This document shows, piece by piece, positions 7,771 through 13,716 of a DNA stretch of 28,671 bases. The stretch is from a virus, in IMG/VR virus record IMGVR_UViG_3300025815_000006, positions 1 through 28,671 of that record; one strand, 5' to 3'. The number at the start of each line of letters is the position of its first letter. The stretch's first letter is position 1. Under the pieces are notes generated by a model, which was given only the letters and a program-made list of their open reading frames with translations, did not search any database and was not told where the DNA came from. The translations under genes were made by a program, and so were the position numbers.

Positions 7771-8187
7771 ATGAAAAATTTATATATATATATATTATTA
7801 TTTATTTATTTATTTATTACTAGCAATATTTTATGCACCACAAAAATAAATTTAAATGTAAAAATGTATTCTGGCATAGAAATCGGTAAAATTGAAAATG
7901 GAAATGGATTTATGAACTTAAAATACTTTGATATTGCAATTAAAAACAAAAAGTTTAAATCTGAATTTACACTAAATACTGGTTTTACATCAAATAGAAA
8001 ATCATTATTAAAATACAATCATTTTATTAACACATTTAGAAACAAAACCACTTATTACATAACAAATAATTTAGGTATATTTTTCTCTACATCATTTTCA
8101 AATAAAATACAAGGTAGGAATAATTACGTATCATTTTTCACAGAAGATAACTATCAATCGATAGGCATTGATTTTATATTTATGTAA
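7771..8187 (+). CDS. Exported protein, possible small outer-membrane beta-barrel
   Basis: A 138-residue protein with an N-terminal signal peptide: Lys-3, then a hydrophobic stretch to about residue 21, then CTTKIN. The cysteine lacks a good lipobox. The rest alternates polar and hydrophobic or aromatic residues in strand-length blocks (NVKMYSGIEIGKI, SEFTLNTGFTS, LGIFFSTSFSNK) and ends in IGIDFIFM, like the terminal strand of outer-membrane barrels. Phages such as lambda encode such a protein (Lom), and others use them for superinfection exclusion. There is no clear ribosome site. Its 3' end overlaps the convergent gene at 8154 by 34 bp. Confidence 0.7.
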   Translation: MKNLYIYILLFIYLFITSNILCTTKINLNVKMYSGIEIGKIENGNGFMNLKYFDIAIKNKKFKSEFTLNTGFTSNRKSLLKYNHFINTFRNKTTYYITNNLGIFFSTSFSNKIQGRNNYVSFFTEDNYQSIGIDFIFM

Positions 8188-8387
8188 TGACGTTTTTCAA
8201 GGTATTTAATAGCGGCCTTTAACTCATAAATACAAATCTTATCTTCTAGCTCCATATCATTTATAGCATCATCTAGTTCATCAATTGCATCTTTTGCTTT
8301 TTTGTACACATCTAAAAGTTCTGGAACTGCCACAATCGCTTTTTTATCTTCATAAACTGGCGGCTCTCCACAGCAATTCGTTGTCAT
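8154..8387 (-). CDS. Hypothetical early protein, helical
   Basis: A 77-residue protein, last gene of the leftward early operon. The N-terminus MTTNCCGEPPVYED has a CC pair and precedes two helices rich in Ala, Asp and Glu (VPELLDVYKKAKDAIDELDD). The family is not recognised. Its ATG overlaps the TGA stop of the tiny upstream gene (ATGA), and its own ribosome site is poor, so translation is probably coupled. The last 34 bp overlap the end of the convergent exported-protein gene. Confidence 0.75.
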   Translation of the reverse strand: MTTNCCGEPPVYEDKKAIVAVPELLDVYKKAKDAIDELDDAINDMELEDKICIYELKAAIKYLEKRHYINIKSMPID

Positions 8388-8491
8388 GCTATCTTTAATT
8401 CCAAAGGGGTCGAATTCGACCGGTTTGGGGGATCGGGGTTATCACAAACATTGTTAATTATTAGTATTATCGCGCTCAGAAAGCATGGCAT
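8384..8491 (-). CDS. Tiny coupled gene with PPNR...STPLE motif
   Basis: A 35-codon reading frame ending NPDPPNRSNSTPLELKIA, then TGA overlapping the ATG of the next gene (ATGA). The PPNR-x-x-(S/T)TP-x-E motif resembles a short motif I recall from small early proteins of many phages. It also explains why this stretch is so GC-rich. The only in-frame ATG (8491) lies 38 bp inside the preceding gene and has a weak ribosome site (AGAG). A non-ATG start nearer 8450 is possible. Coding status is supported by the motif and overlap, not by length. Confidence 0.55.
   Translation of the reverse strand: MPCFLSAIILIINNVCDNPDPPNRSNSTPLELKIA
8401..8428. repeat. 28-bp near-perfect palindrome, GC-rich
   Basis: GGTCGAATTCGACC (8408-8421) is a perfect 14-bp palindrome. 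It is flanked by non-pairing GG on each side and then by complementary CCAAA (8401-8405) and TTTGG (8424-8428). GGGGGATCGGGG follows directly. It lies within the coding part for PPNRSNSTPL, which may be the whole explanation. A protein-binding site or a packaging cos site are alternatives. Confidence 0.5.
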
Positions 8492-8756
8492 CGGAAACTC
8501 TATACGAAGCAATTGCGTAAGCTTCTTCTGAATGAACCCTTTTCCCGTCACTAAATAACTCAGTTGCTGGATTAGAAAGCATTCCTTTTAAAGCCATACC
8601 AGCAAACCAATCTCTTAATGTCATACATTCTGAATAAAATCCTGTATCAGGACTATTTGAACTTGTAAAAGCTTGTATCTCAGTATTTTTTTTAAGCATT
8701 TCTTTGTATTCTTCGATTTGAAGTTGTTGTTTAGCTATTAGTTGATCTTTGGTCAT
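8454..8756 (-). CDS. Hypothetical early phage protein
   Basis: A 100-residue protein. The N-terminal third is a polar helix (DQLIAKQQLQIEEYKEMLKK). The C-terminal part has MTLRDWFAGMALKGML and later EEAYAIASYRVSDAMLSERD, a pattern I recognise from widespread small phage proteins of unknown function (LRDYFAG...ADAMLAER type). Its ATG overlaps the TGA of the upstream cysteine-rich gene (ATGA), indicating coupled translation. It has no membrane segment or catalytic motif. Confidence 0.8.
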   Translation of the reverse strand: MTKDQLIAKQQLQIEEYKEMLKKNTEIQAFTSSNSPDTGFYSECMTLRDWFAGMALKGMLSNPATELFSDGKRVHSEEAYAIASYRVSDAMLSERDNTNN

Positions 8757-8845
8757 CTTCTCTCACACTCTTTCTGACAAGCTATACAAATCATCTTACC
8801 TTTTTTTGTTTTTTTCGTTTTTGCATCGCAACATTTTGAACTCAT
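8753..8845 (-). CDS. Tiny cysteine-rich (zinc-ribbon-like) protein
   Basis: A 30-residue gene: M-SSKCC near the start, then KKGKMICIACQKECERR. Five cysteines (C5, C6, C20, C23, C27), including a CxxC knuckle, are about half or more of a zinc ribbon and resemble very small phage proteins of the CC...CxxC...C type. It has a good ribosome site (AAAGGT, 6 nt before ATG). Its stop overlaps the ATG of the following gene by ATGA. The function is unknown; zinc binding is inferred from the cysteine spacing. Confidence 0.7.
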   Translation of the reverse strand: MSSKCCDAKTKKTKKGKMICIACQKECERR

Positions 8846-8867
8846 TTAAATACCTTTCTTATATAAT

Positions 8868-8927
8868 TTAATTTTGACCATATCGAGCATATGTTCTAAA
8901 TGGTTTCCAATGGAATTTTAAACTCAT
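8868..8927 (-). CDS. Possible 19-residue basic peptide
   Basis: A reading frame MSLKFHWKPFRTYARYGQN with a good ribosome site (GGAG, 8 nt before ATG), filling the space between other small leftward genes. It is basic and aromatic. It is too short to call on sequence alone, but the placement and ribosome site make it worth listing. Confidence 0.3.
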   Translation of the reverse strand: MSLKFHWKPFRTYARYGQN

Positions 8928-8953
8928 TTACATAACTCCATGAAAATCTCATC

Positions 8954-9025
8954 TTAGGATTCTTTTGATAGAAATTGTGGTAAGAATTTCCTTACATCAT
9001 CAAAGTTTTTTACATAATTTCCCAT
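8954..9025 (-). CDS. Possible 23-residue peptide
   Basis: A short frame, MGNYVKNFDDVRKFLPQFLS then KES, that overlaps the end of the 45-residue gene in another frame. The ribosome site is weak. The sequence looks like an amphipathic helix. It is listed as a possible coupled gene only, because this operon is otherwise packed end to end. Confidence 0.25.
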   Translation of the reverse strand: MGNYVKNFDDVRKFLPQFLSKES

Positions 9026-9147
9026 ATTTTTTCACTAATAACATTTGCTATTTCTGGTTCTATATCTTCGGATTCCGAAACCATTTTGTTAGCTAGTTGA
9101 GTTAAAATATGTACAACTTTCAATATATTTATATTTGTTAAAATCAT
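9010..9147 (-). CDS. Small hypothetical protein (45 aa)
   Basis: A 45-residue frame that begins immediately after the TAA of the putative helicase-loader gene, with no gap. It reads as a helix (NILKVVHILTQLANKMVSES) and an acidic second part (EDIEPEIANVISEKIWEIM). No family is recognised. The absence of its own strong ribosome site and the zero-base spacing suggest coupled translation. It is likely a small accessory protein of the replication operon. Confidence 0.5.
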   Translation of the reverse strand: MILTNINILKVVHILTQLANKMVSESEDIEPEIANVISEKIWEIM

Positions 9148-9624
9148 TTAATCTAGTAATTTTATACTATTATTTTCTAGTAATTGTATATTTTTATCTT
9201 TATTATAAAACAAATAAAACTCCCATATTTTACGAACTTCTTTCAATGTAAAACTAAACTCTTTTGTAGTTTCAAAACGTAAATCACGCCCAATTTTTTT
9301 TAAAACTAAGGCAACGTCGTCATCTACAACAAAACCAGTGTATTGCTTTTTGAATCGTTCTAAAAAAGATTGAAATTTAATTTCTTTTTCGTCATCTTCA
9401 CTTAAATTATATCTATTAGCATGTTTAATGATATTACTTGGTCTTGGCATATATTGACTATCATTATTTTTAACTAAATATCTAATTGATTTTACAACAT
9501 TTTGTATTTCTTCATCAATCAAAAAATCTATATAAGATTTAAACATTTCTTTATCTTTGTTCAATGGATCTTTTTCATACGCTCTAAACATTGAATTTAA
9601 TGCTGAGATCAATTCTTTACTCAT
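9148..9624 (-). CDS. Putative replicative helicase loader
   Basis: A 158-residue protein directly after the initiator gene, where lambda P and similar helicase loaders sit. Residues about 10-70 (SMFRAYEKDPLNKDKEMFKS, then YLVKNNDSQYMPRPSNIIKH) resemble the N-terminal fold of helicase loader/inhibitor proteins such as SPP1 G39P, in which a helical domain ends with a P-x-x-x-I stretch. The C-terminal half is charged and helical. It likely brings the host DnaB-type helicase to the origin; this is inferred from position and a weak resemblance. The start lies 2 bp after the initiator stop, with GAGGG in the end of that gene. Confidence 0.6.
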   Translation of the reverse strand: MSKELISALNSMFRAYEKDPLNKDKEMFKSYIDFLIDEEIQNVVKSIRYLVKNNDSQYMPRPSNIIKHANRYNLSEDDEKEIKFQSFLERFKKQYTGFVVDDDVALVLKKIGRDLRFETTKEFSFTLKEVRKIWEFYLFYNKDKNIQLLENNSIKLLD

Positions 9625-9626
9625 AT

Positions 9627-10442
9627 TTACCCTCTTTTCTGTAATTCATTAACAAACTCATATATCTCATTCACAGATTCTGTTTCGTATTGTTCGTTAT
9701 TTTTTTTATTAACGATTTTATTGTAATTATTCTCACTGTACCTTAATAGCCAATTCCTAGAGGCCGCTACCCAGCTCTTCATTGGCTTTCCTGCAACTTT
9801 CCACCCGTTAGATTCATAATAGTTGAAAAATTGCTCTGACTGCAAAAATAAAGCCCTCTCATTAACATTTAGACTCTTAGAAAATGCATATTTAGATATT
9901 TCTTTAAAAATATCATTAATTTCAGGCTTAACAAACTTTTTCTTTTTATCGATACTTTCAAAAATATTAAATTGCTCATTTTTATCACTTTCTTTTTTAG
10001 ATATTAATTTATTAATATCTTTTTTCTTTATATTATTATCATTCTTATCATTATTGTTTGTGCGCGCTATCGTTTCACTATCGTTTCGCCATCGTTTCGC
10101 TATCGTTTCGCTATCGTTTCTTGATTCTTGATATTTATCATAATTTACGCACGAAATTAACGTTCCTTTTCCGATCGCTATCGTTTCGATCATTGAATCA
10201 TTTTGTAAAAATTTTATTGCACGTGTGATTGTCGATCTATGAATATTAATTTGCTCTGATAATTTACTAAGAGAAGTATAAAAAGACCCCCTTTTTATCA
10301 ATGTTTTTTGATTATTGATAATGATACTCTTATCTTTATGATTACATCTAAGTAAAATCTGAATAAATACTAAAAAATATGATTGATTTGTCATTAAATG
10401 ATGATCTAATAATGATCGATGAAGTTTTATATAACCCTCCAT
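9627..10442 (-). CDS. Replication initiator, lambda O-like, containing the origin
   Basis: A 271-residue initiator. The N-terminal ~85 residues form a winged-helix DNA-binding domain typical of phage O/DnaD-like proteins (YIKLHRSLLDH at the start, LSEQINIHRSTITRAIKFLQ as the helix-turn-helix). The middle is a linker that encodes the iterons (NDSETIAKRWRNDSETIAR) and an Asn/Lys-rich stretch. The C-terminal domain has FFNYYESNGWKVAGKPMKSW then VAASRNWL, a signature of replication proteins that contact the helicase or its loader. The domain order matches lambda O: DNA-binding domain, origin-coding linker, partner-binding domain. Confidence 0.88.
   Translation of the reverse strand: MEGYIKLHRSLLDHHLMTNQSYFLVFIQILLRCNHKDKSIIINNQKTLIKRGSFYTSLSKLSEQINIHRSTITRAIKFLQNDSMIETIAIGKGTLISCVNYDKYQESRNDSETIAKRWRNDSETIARTNNNDKNDNNIKKKDINKLISKKESDKNEQFNIFESIDKKKKFVKPEINDIFKEISKYAFSKSLNVNERALFLQSEQFFNYYESNGWKVAGKPMKSWVAASRNWLLRYSENNYNKIVNKKNNEQYETESVNEIYEFVNELQKRG
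9999..10187. other. Replication origin: 11-bp iterons plus AT-rich inverted repeat
   Basis: Five tandem 11-bp units of consensus GCTATCGTTTC occupy 10066-10120 (starts at 10066, 10077, 10088, 10099 and 10110; units 2 and 3 each carry one change). A sixth exact copy lies at 10177-10187. Next to them is an AT-rich tract (about 9990-10060) with a perfect inverted repeat: AGATATTAAT (9999-10008), TT, ATTAATATCT (10011-10020). The 11-bp period places every unit on one DNA face. The location in the middle of the initiator gene, with the AT-rich part on the C-terminal-coding side, mirrors lambda ori. Confidence 0.82.
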
Positions 10443-10444
10443 AT

Positions 10445-10615
10445 TTACCCCCGTTTTTTAGAATATTCTCTTAGCCAATTCATTACCGAATCTAATTCAA
10501 AAAGATTTTTTCCGCCCATTCTAAAAACTGGCATACCGAATTTTATGAATTTGTAGATTGTTGTATTCTTGTATTTTATTTTTTTCTCTAATTCTTTTAT
10601 TGTTAATAATTCCAT
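10445..10615 (-). CDS. AlpA/excisionase-like small DNA-binding protein
   Basis: A 56-residue protein, first gene of the leftward early operon. The sequence MELLTIKELEKKIKYKNTTI then YKFIKFGMPVFRMGGKNLFE is a MerR-like winged helix of the AlpA/excisionase type: 'ELEKKI' first helix, 'KNTTIYKFIKFGMPVFRMG' recognition helix and wing, then 'LDSVMNWLREYSKKRG'. It has a strong ribosome site (CAGGAG). Its stop lies 2 bp before the initiator ATG, so the pair is coupled. The likely role is control of the early region or a helper in origin activation. No integrase is present for it to serve as excisionase. Confidence 0.85.
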   Translation of the reverse strand: MELLTIKELEKKIKYKNTTIYKFIKFGMPVFRMGGKNLFELDSVMNWLREYSKKRG

Positions 10616-10646
10616 TTTTTATACTCCTGTTTTAGTTATTAACAAT

Positions 10647-10675
10647 ACTATACAATAAACAATTGTGAATTACAA
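10647..10675 (-). promoter_or_regulatory. Leftward early promoter
   Basis: On the minus strand TTGTAA (10675-10670) and TATAGT (10652-10647) are separated by exactly 17 bp, about 30 bp before the ribosome site of the AlpA-like gene. The motif ACAAT recurs around it (10642, 10652, 10659, 10672), which may be a binding site. This promoter would drive the replication operon. Confidence 0.6.
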
Positions 10676-10699
10676 TGTATTAATATAAATAAAAAACGG

Positions 10700-10728
10700 T
10701 TGACTTTTTTATTTATTACATATATTAT
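10700..10728 (+). promoter_or_regulatory. Rightward early promoter for ERF operon
   Basis: TTGACT (10700-10705), 17 bp, TATTAT (10723-10728), followed by the AAAAACAAGGGAG leader before the ERF gene. It lies back to back with the leftward promoter at 10647-10675, so both early operons start from one 85-bp divergent control region. Confidence 0.7.
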
Positions 10729-10759
10729 AAATTCATTAAAAAACAAGGGAGTAAATATA

Positions 10760-11362
10760 ATGAAAGAATTATTAAGAAAACTACAAAAGGTTCAATCAGA
10801 GTTAAAATCTAAAAAAAAGAGGTATAATTCATTTGGTGAATATAAATATAGATCATGTGAGGATATCCTAGAAGATGTCAAACCACTTCTTTTTGAAAAT
10901 GGATTATTTATCTTAATTTCAGATGATATTGAATATTATCATGGTAGGCATTATGTTAAATCAACAATTAGTGTATATGATATTTCATCAAATACAGGTA
11001 CTTTTTTAGAGGTACATGCATATGCAAGGGAGGAAGAATCAAAAAAAAAGATGGACGCAAGTCAAATAACTGGTTCAACGTCATCATATGCAAGAAAATA
11101 CGCATTAAACGGCCTTTTTGCTATCGATGATGCAAAAGACAGTGATGCGACAAATAAACATGAAAATTACAAAAAAAAAGAAAAACAACATGTAAATGAA
11201 GATAAAAAAAGAGAATATCTAGAAAAAATGCAAAAATCTAATTCTATAGAAGAGTTAAAGGAATTATGGAGTAACGATATTCCGCAAGAATATCGAATAG
11301 AATTATCATATGAAAAAAATATATTAAAAGAAAAACTTGATAAAGAAGCGAAAAGCAAATAG
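10760..11362 (+). CDS. erf: ERF-family single-strand annealing protein
   Basis: A 200-residue recombinase of the ERF family (P22 Erf), which anneals complementary single strands during phage recombination. The family core is complete: SKKKRYNSFGEYKYRSCEDI, VKPLLFENGLFI, MDASQITGSTSSYARKYALN and the end motif GLFAIDDAKDSDA. The last 60 residues are a charged helical tail. I chose ATG 10760 because AAGGGAG lies 8 nt upstream; the longer frame from 10700 starts inside the promoter. It should work with the YqaJ exonuclease (12352) and SSB (12998). Confidence 0.95.
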   Translation: MKELLRKLQKVQSELKSKKKRYNSFGEYKYRSCEDILEDVKPLLFENGLFILISDDIEYYHGRHYVKSTISVYDISSNTGTFLEVHAYAREEESKKKMDASQITGSTSSYARKYALNGLFAIDDAKDSDATNKHENYKKKEKQHVNEDKKREYLEKMQKSNSIEELKELWSNDIPQEYRIELSYEKNILKEKLDKEAKSK

Positions 11363-11372
11363 GTGAAATTTT

Positions 11373-12272
11373 ATGAAAGAATTAAACAAGTATAACTATA
11401 TTATAGAAAAAGACACATTAACTATTTTTGATGAGGGGGAATTAAGATTAGATTCTATTTTAAATAAAAAAATAAAAAAATTAAACGCTCCTAATTCTGA
11501 TGCGATTTATTGCCAAAATAACAATTTAACGGAATTAAACGCTCCTAATGCTAAAAGAATTTCTTGCTACAATAACAAATTAACAGAATTAAACGCCCCT
11601 AATGCTAAAGGAATTTTTTGTTGGAATAACAATTTAACAGAATTAAATGCCCCGAACGCTAAAGGAATTGATTGTTCTTATAACAATTTAACAGAATTAA
11701 ATGCCCCTAATGCTAAAGTAATTTATTGTTCTTATAACAATTTAACAGAATTAAATGCCCCGAACGCTAAAGAAATTTATTGCTGGAATAACAAATTAAC
11801 AGAATTAAACGCTACTAAGGCTGAGATAATTGATTGCCGTCATAACAAATTAACAGAATTAAACGCTACTAAGGCTGAGATAATTGATTGCCGTCATAAC
11901 AAATTAACAGAATTAAACGCCCCTAATGCTAAAGTAATTTATTGTTCTTATAACAATTTAACAGAATTAAACGCACCTAATGTTGAAAGAATTTATTGCT
12001 GTAATAACAAATTAACAGAATTAAACGCCCCTAATGCCAAAAGAATTTATTGTTCTTATAATAAATTAACAGAATTAAACGCCCCTAATGCTAAAATAAT
12101 TGATTGCCGTCATAACAAATTAACAGAATTAAACGCCCCTAATGCTGAAAGAATTTATTGTTACAATAACAATTTAACAGAATTAAACGTTCCGAATGCA
12201 GATTTAATTTATTGTTACAATAACAATTTAACAGAATTAAATGATACCAATACTAAGCTAGAATCTTGGTAA
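11373..12272 (+). CDS. LRR protein 1: fourteen 18-residue leucine-rich repeats
   Basis: A 299-residue protein made of a 33-residue N-terminal cap (YNYIIEKDTLTIFDEGELRL) and 14 full 18-residue repeats plus a 14-residue partial. The consensus is LTELNAPNAKxIxCxxNx. Rephased, AKxIxCxxNxL fits the LRR core LxxLxLxxNxL with Ala, Ile and Cys at hydrophobic positions. Positions 11, 13, 15, 16 and 18 vary; the rest is nearly fixed. There is no signal peptide or membrane segment, so it probably acts inside the host cell. It starts 10 bp after the ERF gene (ribosome site AGGTG) and has a paralogue at 15475. Its function is unknown; a protein-binding role is inferred from the fold. Confidence 0.9.
   Translation: MKELNKYNYIIEKDTLTIFDEGELRLDSILNKKIKKLNAPNSDAIYCQNNNLTELNAPNAKRISCYNNKLTELNAPNAKGIFCWNNNLTELNAPNAKGIDCSYNNLTELNAPNAKVIYCSYNNLTELNAPNAKEIYCWNNKLTELNATKAEIIDCRHNKLTELNATKAEIIDCRHNKLTELNAPNAKVIYCSYNNLTELNAPNVERIYCCNNKLTELNAPNAKRIYCSYNKLTELNAPNAKIIDCRHNKLTELNAPNAERIYCYNNNLTELNVPNADLIYCYNNNLTELNDTNTKLESW
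11472..12269 (+). repeat. Tandem 54-bp coding repeats of LRR gene 1
   Basis: Fourteen 54-bp units (TTAACAGAATTAAACGCC... pattern) plus a partial unit. The seventh and eighth units are identical at DNA level (ACTAAGGCTGAGATAATT with GATTGCCGTCATAACAAA), pointing to a recent one-unit duplication. Differences between other units fall mainly in the codons for variable positions. Short-read assembly could miscount such units. Confidence 0.93.
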
Positions 12273-12291
12273 CAATTTAACAATATAATGG

Positions 12292-12320
12292 TTGATAATA
12301 AATTATTATTATGTTAAATT
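12292..12320 (+). promoter_or_regulatory. Early promoter cassette before YqaJ exonuclease
   Basis: TTGATA (12292-12297), 17 bp, TAAATT (12315-12320), inside the conserved stretch GTTAAATTATATAT, followed by AAAACAAGGGAGTT just before the ATG at 12352. Promoter boxes, spacing and leader match the cassettes at 14296 and 15416. Confidence 0.65.
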
Positions 12321-12351
12321 ATATATGAATTAAAACAAGGGAGTTATAAAA

Positions 12352-12981
12352 ATGATAGTACATAAAATAGAGCAAAAAAGTGAAGAATGGAACGAGATTA
12401 GAAAAGGCAAGCTAACCGCCAGTAATTTTTCTAAAATATTAACAAAAACAGGCAAACTATCTTCACAATATATCGATGTTATCTATGAAAATTTAGCAGA
12501 GTTGCATACATGCCAAAGTGAATACCAGCCTACAAATTTTTATATGGAAAGGGGGTTAGAATTAGAAGAATACGCTATTTTAAACTATGAAAGTATATCA
12601 GGCGAAATAGTTGATAAAATTGGGTTTATTGAGTCTGAATGTGGTTTACTTGGGGTTTCACCCGACGGGTTGGTCGGTAAGGATGGTATTATTGAGGTTA
12701 AGTGTTTGATGCAAAAAAAACACATTGCTTTGTTACTTGGAGAATATAAAGAAATAGATACTTATATACCTCAGATGCAATTCCAGTTGTTTGTATCTAA
12801 AAGGAAATGGGTTGATTTTATTTCTTATAATCCCGATTTTATAGAGCCTGAAAAAAGAATATTTATAAAAAGGATATTTATTGATGAGGAATATCAGAAA
12901 TTAATTTCAAAATCTATAGATCAATACAAAGAAAAATTTATTGAATTAAGTAATTTATTGGGTAAAAATAATATATTTTAA
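12352..12981 (+). CDS. YqaJ/lambda-exonuclease-family recombination nuclease
   Basis: A 209-residue 5'-3' exonuclease of the YqaJ family (PD-(D/E)XK fold), the partner of the ERF annealing protein in a Red-like recombination pair. It begins with the family motif IRKGKLTASNFSKIL, then FYMERGLELEEYA (E67). The active site is GVSPDGLVG (D105) and GIIEVKCLM (E115, K117), followed by YIPQMQFQLFV. All key residues are present. It has its own promoter cassette and a strong ribosome site (AAGGGAG). It would resect double-strand ends to give single strands for ERF and SSB. Confidence 0.95.
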   Translation: MIVHKIEQKSEEWNEIRKGKLTASNFSKILTKTGKLSSQYIDVIYENLAELHTCQSEYQPTNFYMERGLELEEYAILNYESISGEIVDKIGFIESECGLLGVSPDGLVGKDGIIEVKCLMQKKHIALLLGEYKEIDTYIPQMQFQLFVSKRKWVDFISYNPDFIEPEKRIFIKRIFIDEEYQKLISKSIDQYKEKFIELSNLLGKNNIF

Positions 12982-12997
12982 AATAGGAGTAATAAAA

Positions 12998-13327
12998 ATG
13001 AATCAAGTAATTTTAATAGGTAATCTTACTCGCGATGTTGAGTGCAATGCTGTGAGTACAGGCGATTTAGTAGCCAAATTTTCTATAGCTGTAAATAGGG
13101 GGAAAGATCATGTTGACTTTATAAACTGCGAGGCATGGGGTAAATTAGCAGATAATCTAAATCAGTACTGTAAAAAGGGGTCAAAAATAGCGGTTATTGG
13201 ATCGATTAGAGTAGATAATTATGAAAAAGATGGAGAAAAAAGAACATATTATAAAGTTAATTGTTTCTCTATTGAATTTTTAAGTAAAAAAGAATTAACA
13301 GACAATAAGATAGAATCTGATTTCTAA
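12998..13327 (+). CDS. ssb: Single-stranded DNA-binding protein
   Basis: A 109-residue OB-fold SSB: start MNQVILIGNLTRDVE, AKFSIAVNRGKDHVDFINCE, AWGKLADNLNQYCKKGSKIA, VIGSIRVDNYEKDGEKRTYY. It is shorter than bacterial SSB because the flexible linker is missing, but it keeps a short acidic end (ESDF) similar to the partner-binding tip. It follows the exonuclease gene by 16 bp with its own ribosome site (AGGAG). It acts in replication and in the ERF/YqaJ recombination pathway. Confidence 0.95.
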   Translation: MNQVILIGNLTRDVECNAVSTGDLVAKFSIAVNRGKDHVDFINCEAWGKLADNLNQYCKKGSKIAVIGSIRVDNYEKDGEKRTYYKVNCFSIEFLSKKELTDNKIESDF

Positions 13328-13329
13328 TA

Positions 13330-13360
13330 TGTGGACGGACAAGGGGGTGAACCGTCCACA
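13330..13360 (+). other. Perfect 9-bp hairpin with Shine-Dalgarno-like loop
   Basis: TGTGGACGG (13330-13338) and CCGTCCACA (13352-13360) pair perfectly around a 13-nt loop, ACAAGGGGGTGAA. It starts 2 bp after the SSB stop. It is very GC-rich for this genome. No U-tract follows on either strand, so it does not look like a classical terminator. It may set mRNA ends or bind a protein through the exposed AAGGGGG loop. Confidence 0.65.
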
Positions 13361-13407
13361 AAAATAATTTAACATAATTATCGATAAAATAAAATAAGAG
13401 GGTAATA

Positions 13408-13716
13408 ATGGTAGTGAATAAGATAAATAAATCAATTTTATCAGAAGCTTTGAGAATAACAGATGAAAGAATATTGACTTATGGTGATCCAGTGGAAAAT
13501 TTGGAAAATATAGCTAAATTATGGAATACATATATAAAATCAAAAAAAATAAATTATGAAAATGATTTATGTATTATTACTAGCAAAGATGTGGCTATGA
13601 TGATGGTTTTATTGAAAGTAGCACGAGAATTAAACTCAACTAATAAAGATAATTTAATAGATATAGCTGGATACTGTCGTTTAGCGTCTGTAATAGAGGG
13701 GTTTGAAAATATATAA
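13408..13716 (+). CDS. Phage protein resembling DUF6378
   Basis: A 102-residue all-helical protein. The sequence ILSEALRITDERILTYGDP, then ENIAKLWNTYI, then DVAMMMVLLKVARELN and LIDIAGYCRLASVIEG match a widespread phage family I associate with DUF6378. Members usually occur near nucleotide-metabolism or recombination genes; the enzymatic role is not established. The Asp/Glu-bearing helices recall MazG/dUTPase-type helical bundles, but I cannot show a catalytic site. It has a ribosome site GAGGG. Its stop overlaps the ATG of a short frame (TAATG). Confidence 0.85.
   Translation: MVVNKINKSILSEALRITDERILTYGDPVENLENIAKLWNTYIKSKKINYENDLCIITSKDVAMMMVLLKVARELNSTNKDNLIDIAGYCRLASVIEGFENI

Noticed and set aside
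8401-8428. Vector or linker contamination at the EcoRI-containing palindrome
   Set aside because: The sequence lies in an open frame with a phage-like PPNR peptide and ATGA overlap, so it is native; no vector sequence surrounds it.
9823-10131. 102-codon plus-strand frame opposite the initiator
   Set aside because: It is a mirror of the initiator gene; its repeats (IVSLSF type) come from the iterons on the opposite strand. No independent support.
11472-12269. CRISPR array or minisatellite
   Set aside because: The 54-bp units are contiguous, keep one open frame for 14 units, and encode a leucine-rich repeat; there are no unique spacers and no cas genes.
13329-13367. 12-codon peptide starting at ATG 13329 over the hairpin
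   Set aside because: It has no ribosome site, and its sequence is dictated by the hairpin arms; treated as a chance frame.
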